From the NCBI GenBank assembly GCA_011042705.1, contig DRBW01000067.1, positions 1 through 7,875 on the forward strand: a stretch of 7,875 bases of DNA, read 5' to 3'. The notes below the pieces were generated by a model, which saw only the letters and a program-made list of their open reading frames with translations, ran no database searches and had not been told where the DNA came from. The DNA is from Caldifarciminota bacterium. GTDB lineage: Bacteria > Hydrothermota > Hydrothermia > B15-G9 > DRBW01. The position numbers were made by a program, and so were the translations under genes. Of the stretch, positions 7,701 through 7,875 are shown in pieces. Positions within the stretch are counted from its first letter, which is position 1. Each line of letters begins with the position of its first letter.

Positions 7701-7771
7701 CCGTTAACCTGTGGCAGGGCGCTCAGCGTCGCCGCCGCTGCCAGAACGAGCAAAAATTTACCCCATCTCAT
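1742..7771 (-). CDS. Giant secreted multi-Ig-domain protein with FlgD-like C-terminal (T9SS sorting-like) domain
   Basis: 2009-residue protein, probably exported and displayed on or released from the cell surface. Order of parts: signal peptide (about 1-18, cleavage near LSA-LP); FlgD/PNPFSPNGDG-type beta domains (25-452); a Big_6-like domain (453-546); twelve Ig-like modules of about 98-115 residues (547-1824), typically ending D-x-AGN then F-x-x-D-x-x-PP; a second Big_6-like domain (1825-1911); and a C-terminal domain (1912-2009) with SVYNLQG, NGVYLY and a KKDFFAVVR end, as in FlgD-Ig/T9SS sorting domains. I find no cysteine; Asp, Ser, Thr, Pro and Gly are abundant. No enzyme domain is recognisable, so an adhesive or structural role (fibre, stalk, surface layer) is inferred. 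The start at 7771 is set by AAAAAGGAGG with an 8-nt spacer and by the signal peptide. It is followed after 12 nt by the PorV-like gene, its likely export partner. Domain types are firm, biological role unknown. Confidence 0.92.
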   Translation of the reverse strand: MRWGKFLLVLAAAATLSALPQVNGVYVNPNPFSPNGDGRADTTQIGFSLSGPAYIRLIVQGSPPDTLIDSTLLSSGSHSLLWDGAGYSDGSYTFLIFGWDTLGTPIDTVSSMVVIDKTPPSLSSISAVPNPFSPDNDGVDDYLRIEFTASNTSPPGYDSYLLPSGRIAVLTIVGTASGNTYTTTPDNSPTMPPFPVYFTLLPHHFTVDNVTLHFIDWNNTIVDVTVEETPALLNRVGDLSNRFESLNYWADELSEGDTAVLYLYAFTGNATVTILDSTGNEVFQHNFYQEFHGDDTYSVLWGPGPYPDGLYTYKIFLEDDAYNLDQFTGSVVANSVPTSLSDLTVTPPIISPENHDGQFDVASISYNLSEDAQVTIKIYNSPSVFDSTTLVRTLIESEGQSGGPHSVPFDGKDDGGNYLAQGSDSTYTIVVDLYDPLTGDGFQATTEVEIDNLPPQAPDLDTLSLSSPTSDSTDTLKGFSEAGSHLEIMRNGDLLGTAEADTLTGYFSFVVSYLEGNNYIFAVPYDEVMNRGATSDTLYVLYDSTAPILMFSMPSDSSYVTDTLSDIRVAMWDELSGVNLDSSDLRLFKGGVPVLGTLDRLPPDTLRYVLDDPLVPGGVDDGIYDIRIEMRDSAGNVKEDTLIFTFDTRPPEAQIYPSDSDFVNALDSSYAILSDELSGVDMSAADLQLSGPLGAVSGSTYVRDTAIIFVPSPPLATDGTEDGRYYITLSASDIAGNADTLESEFIYDTKKPVIAEVNPPGGLVSTPISSVFAVLSDLNPGRESSGIDFGASSVRLYRDSLPVSGQKVTSGDTVFWVLSEPLSEDGSYEVFVRAVDNAGNRDSLSTDFLLDLHGPVISSSFPSDGSYVTESISRVVVYFDDGNGSGVESVTMTVIGPGGQSVPGNLTLEGDSAVYQFTVPLSEDGSDDGSYTVVVTASDAAGWPLEPQNPTTLRFTFDTQAPGAVEFYPQGLVNLAQMDTVWARISDLTSGVDLGASNISLKREGSPVPGQVIRREPDTLLYVVSGAVLNLKSKAGKSLSGILDLTDGNYYTIVTAVDSAGNIGVDSSQFTLDRTPPQIILSPEDSSYLSRVDSILMVLRDQLSGPNTSLSSLFLTGPQGPVNGNISVTESTVAFIPYPPLRTDGSDDGRYFVTATAVDNAGNADTLEATFIFDTRPPVLIASFPAPDATVGEEVNWIWILPSDSVVSGREPSGVNYQASEIYVITEDDDSLPGTIETHGDTLYYILSSPLTVGGNYTVSVRIYDNVFNEDSSSWTFLLDVSAPYVSATYPPDSGFVADTLYSLQVVLEDQSGSGINPDTALTRVELENYYGQAVPGSNNLSGDTITFTLSSPILPNGAADGLYRFLVYAQDLAGHPLSPSNPDTFVFIYDSRPPRVVETYPDSGAVGVVPQDSVYALVSDIYQGISAVSGVNLEGSYLILLYPDSTGVPGYLSRVDLGNGEGRLVWHIDPGAGFPGGEYSLSLHLSDRAGHTVDLLYTFTVPDREPIVISTSPADGAVVNSVSSVSAVVLDRTGSGIDTVNSYIQLYDPSDSLMDGGMSFTAEDSLWTFTLELSEPLTANGTYSMKVFPLANDSTAGDIYESHFLLDTGSPQIVFASIQEGDTLYSVPDSFLFVVTDLSGLDTSHTRFALWDAAYDSVALETRFLGDTVLVDVVGDFTAEGVYHLFRMFGDLAGNVRIDTLDFYYWKPLSAVTYVKPTHGDLIEVENGDTVRVQIDGAVALLRDRVGAGLLDISVYLTKGPNDTLSGVADTLNDSTFAWYIDVPLAADGSDNGVYYVIVSARNAVGDSLLVKNRFIYLVDTVPPPEPSSMNIPDRTSNDTITISGKTEPFALVMLFVNTEFRDSTRAAIDSTFTFSDVQLSYGIPNEIWLFSLDDFGNSSDTVKFTVFVGPPEFEVSAPRPMNLADNSFRISLPRDAHVRISVYNLQGDFVWRAEADLQAGSDREIAWEGLKNSAGNEVKNGVYLYIVEARYSDGTVSKKKDFFAVVR
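1745..2038 (-). other. C-terminal FlgD-like / T9SS type A-like sorting domain
   Basis: Residues 1912-2009 of the giant protein. The pattern FRISLPRDAHVRISVYNLQGD, then W-E-G-L-K-N-x-x-G-N-E-V-K-NGVYLY, then KKKDFFAVVR, is the usual one for FlgD-Ig-type C-terminal domains that serve as T9SS sorting signals in FCB-like lineages. The customary P-N-P-F opening is replaced by PRPMNLADNS (1920-1929), so the domain is somewhat divergent. The sorting role is inferred from family and context. Confidence 0.72.
2039..2299 (-). other. Second Big_6-like domain closing the Ig array
   Basis: Residues 1825-1911 of the giant protein. After the VDTVPP linker it has the Big_6-like run SNDTITISGKTEPFALVMLF, then S-T-F-T-F-S-D-V-Q-L and a strand ending L-D-D-F-G-NSSDTV. 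It resembles the domain at residues 453-546 (SDSTDTLKGFSEAGSHLEI), so the same domain type stands on both sides of the twelve-module array. Confidence 0.6.
2300..3589 (-). repeat. Ig-like modules 9-12, the diverged part of the array
   Basis: Residues 1395-1824 of the giant protein. Approximate modules: 9 at 3254-3589, 10 at 2939-3253, 11 at 2645-2938, 12 at 2300-2644. Each keeps the V-x-x-V-x-D early strand and a D/G-x-Y strand near the end, but the AGN motif is altered in module 9 (AGH) and missing from 10 and 12. The P-P linker becomes EP, SP and KP after modules 9, 10 and 11. None of these pairs clearly with modules 1-8 in the way that 1-4 pair with 5-8. Confidence 0.7.
3590..4888 (-). repeat. 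Four-module block B (Ig-like modules 5-8)
   Basis: Residues 962-1394 of the giant protein. Modules: 5 at 4544-4888, 6 at 4241-4543, 7 at 3923-4240, 8 at 3590-3922. Each resembles its counterpart four modules earlier more than its neighbours: module 6 has AGNADTLEATFIFDTRPP against module 2 AGNADTLESEFIYDTKKP; module 7 has SGREPSGVNYQAS against module 3 PGRESSGIDFGAS; module 8 has AGHPLSPSNPDTFVFIYD against module 4 AGWPLEPQNPTTLRFTFD; module 5 has RREPDTLLYVV against module 1 RLPPDTLRYVL. Boundaries are set at the D-x-x-P linkers and are approximate. Confidence 0.8.
4889..6133 (-). repeat. Four-module block A (Ig-like modules 1-4)
   Basis: Residues 547-961 of the giant protein. Modules: 1 at 5825-6133, 2 at 5519-5824, 3 at 5210-5518, 4 at 4889-5209. 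A typical module starts after the P-P linker, has a SDxLSGVD-like turn, a long acidic loop such as DGSDDGSY or a short one such as SEDGSY, then a D-x-AGN motif, and ends in F-x-x-D-x-x-PP. The block is the counterpart of block B directly downstream in the protein. Confidence 0.8.
6134..6415 (-). other. First Big_6-like domain opening the Ig array
   Basis: Residues 453-546 of the giant protein. The run SPTSDSTDTLKGFSEAGSHL followed by E-I-M-R-N-G-D-L-L-G-T, then G-Y-F-S-F-V-V and L-E-G-N-N-Y-I, is the usual Big_6 / Ig-like pattern in which a small sandwich domain ends in a polar N-x-S/T-D strand. It separates the N-terminal FlgD-type region from the twelve-module array. Confidence 0.6.
6416..7699 (-). 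other. N-terminal FlgD/PNPFSPNGDG-type beta-domain region
   Basis: Residues 25-452 of the giant protein, probably four domains. NPNPFSPNGDGRAD (28-41) and VPNPFSPDNDGVDD (128-141) are clear copies of a motif that opens FlgD-Ig and gliding-motility-type domains. TPPIISPENHDGQFD (346-360) is a weaker third copy. Each is followed by strands with L-W-D-G, L-W-G-P or F-D-G turns (81-84, 300-303, 409-411) and a D-G-x-Y-T strand (89-93, 308-312), the FlgD pattern. The acidic D-N-D-G-type loops could bind calcium; that is inference. Confidence 0.7.
7718..7771 (-). other. Signal peptide of the giant protein
   Basis: Residues 1-18: a short basic start (MRWGK), a hydrophobic core (FLLVLAAAAT) and a small-residue site, LSA, before LPQVNG. 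This is a standard Sec signal, needed for any T9SS-type cargo. There is no Cys after the core, so it is not a lipoprotein. Confidence 0.85.
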
Positions 7772-7778
7772 GAAATAA

Positions 7779-7789
7779 TCCTCCTTTTT
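7779..7789 (-). promoter_or_regulatory. Ribosome binding site of the giant gene
   Basis: Reads AAAAAGGAGGA on the minus strand, with GGAGG 8 nt before the ATG at 7771. A strong site that fixes the start of the 2009-residue frame. Confidence 0.88.
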
Positions 7790-7814
7790 CCTGAAGCAAA
7801 GGAATTCGTGAGTG

Positions 7815-7834
7815 CCCAGGCGCGAGAGCCTGAG
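7815..7834 (-). other. Short hairpin in the leader of the giant gene
   Basis: On the minus strand CTCAGGC and GCCTGGG can pair as a 7-bp stem (one G-T pair) around the 6-nt loop TCTCGC. No T-run follows on either strand, so it is not a standard terminator. It sits about 45 nt upstream of the start codon. The remaining bases of 7772-7875 show no promoter I can support. Could be chance. Confidence 0.35.
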
Positions 7835-7875
7835 AAGTAATCACGCAAAAATACAAGGGGTGAAAAGGTGAGAAA

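Noticed and set aside
7835..7875. Candidate promoter around TTGTAT on the minus strand
   Set aside because: TTGTAT is present but no matching second element occurs at a suitable distance, so I cannot support a promoter call.

Overview
All four genes lie on the minus strand and read from the right end of the window to the left. Gaps between them are only 11-17 nt, with no terminator visible between genes, so they are best read as one transcription unit. In transcription order they are: a 2009-residue secreted protein built almost entirely of immunoglobulin-like beta-sandwich modules (1742-7771); a PorV/PorQ-type outer-membrane beta-barrel protein (818-1729); a small stand-alone protein matching the archaeal threonyl-tRNA synthetase editing domain (396-806); and a nitroreductase-family flavoprotein whose C-terminus runs off the window (1-378).

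The organism is probably a diderm bacterium of the wider FCB group or a nearby candidate phylum (WOR-3/Stahlbacteria, Cloacimonadota, Hydrothermae and Eisenbacteria are the kind of lineages in mind). The reasons are the PNPFSPNGDG-type modules, the FlgD-like C-terminal domain ending in KKDFFAVVR, and the PorV-like barrel. These are hallmarks of type IX secretion (T9SS) or T9SS-like export. This placement is inference; no rRNA or universal marker lies in the window. Strong AAAGGAGG-type ribosome sites precede two of the genes.

The giant protein dominates the window. After a signal peptide come about four FlgD/PNPFSPNGDG-type domains, one Big_6-like domain, twelve Ig-like modules of about 98-115 residues, a second Big_6-like domain, and a C-terminal FlgD-like (T9SS sorting-like) domain. 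I find no cysteine in its 2009 residues. The twelve modules are not a simple tandem array: modules 1-4 pair in order with modules 5-8, which points to duplication of a whole four-module block. Modules 9-12 are more diverged.

The first two genes suggest a cargo and shuttle pair: a large surface or secreted fibrous protein and the PorV-like barrel that could help take it across the outer membrane. The last two genes look metabolic or translational and may simply share the transcript. The 104 bases upstream of the giant gene hold its ribosome site and a short hairpin, but no promoter I can support.
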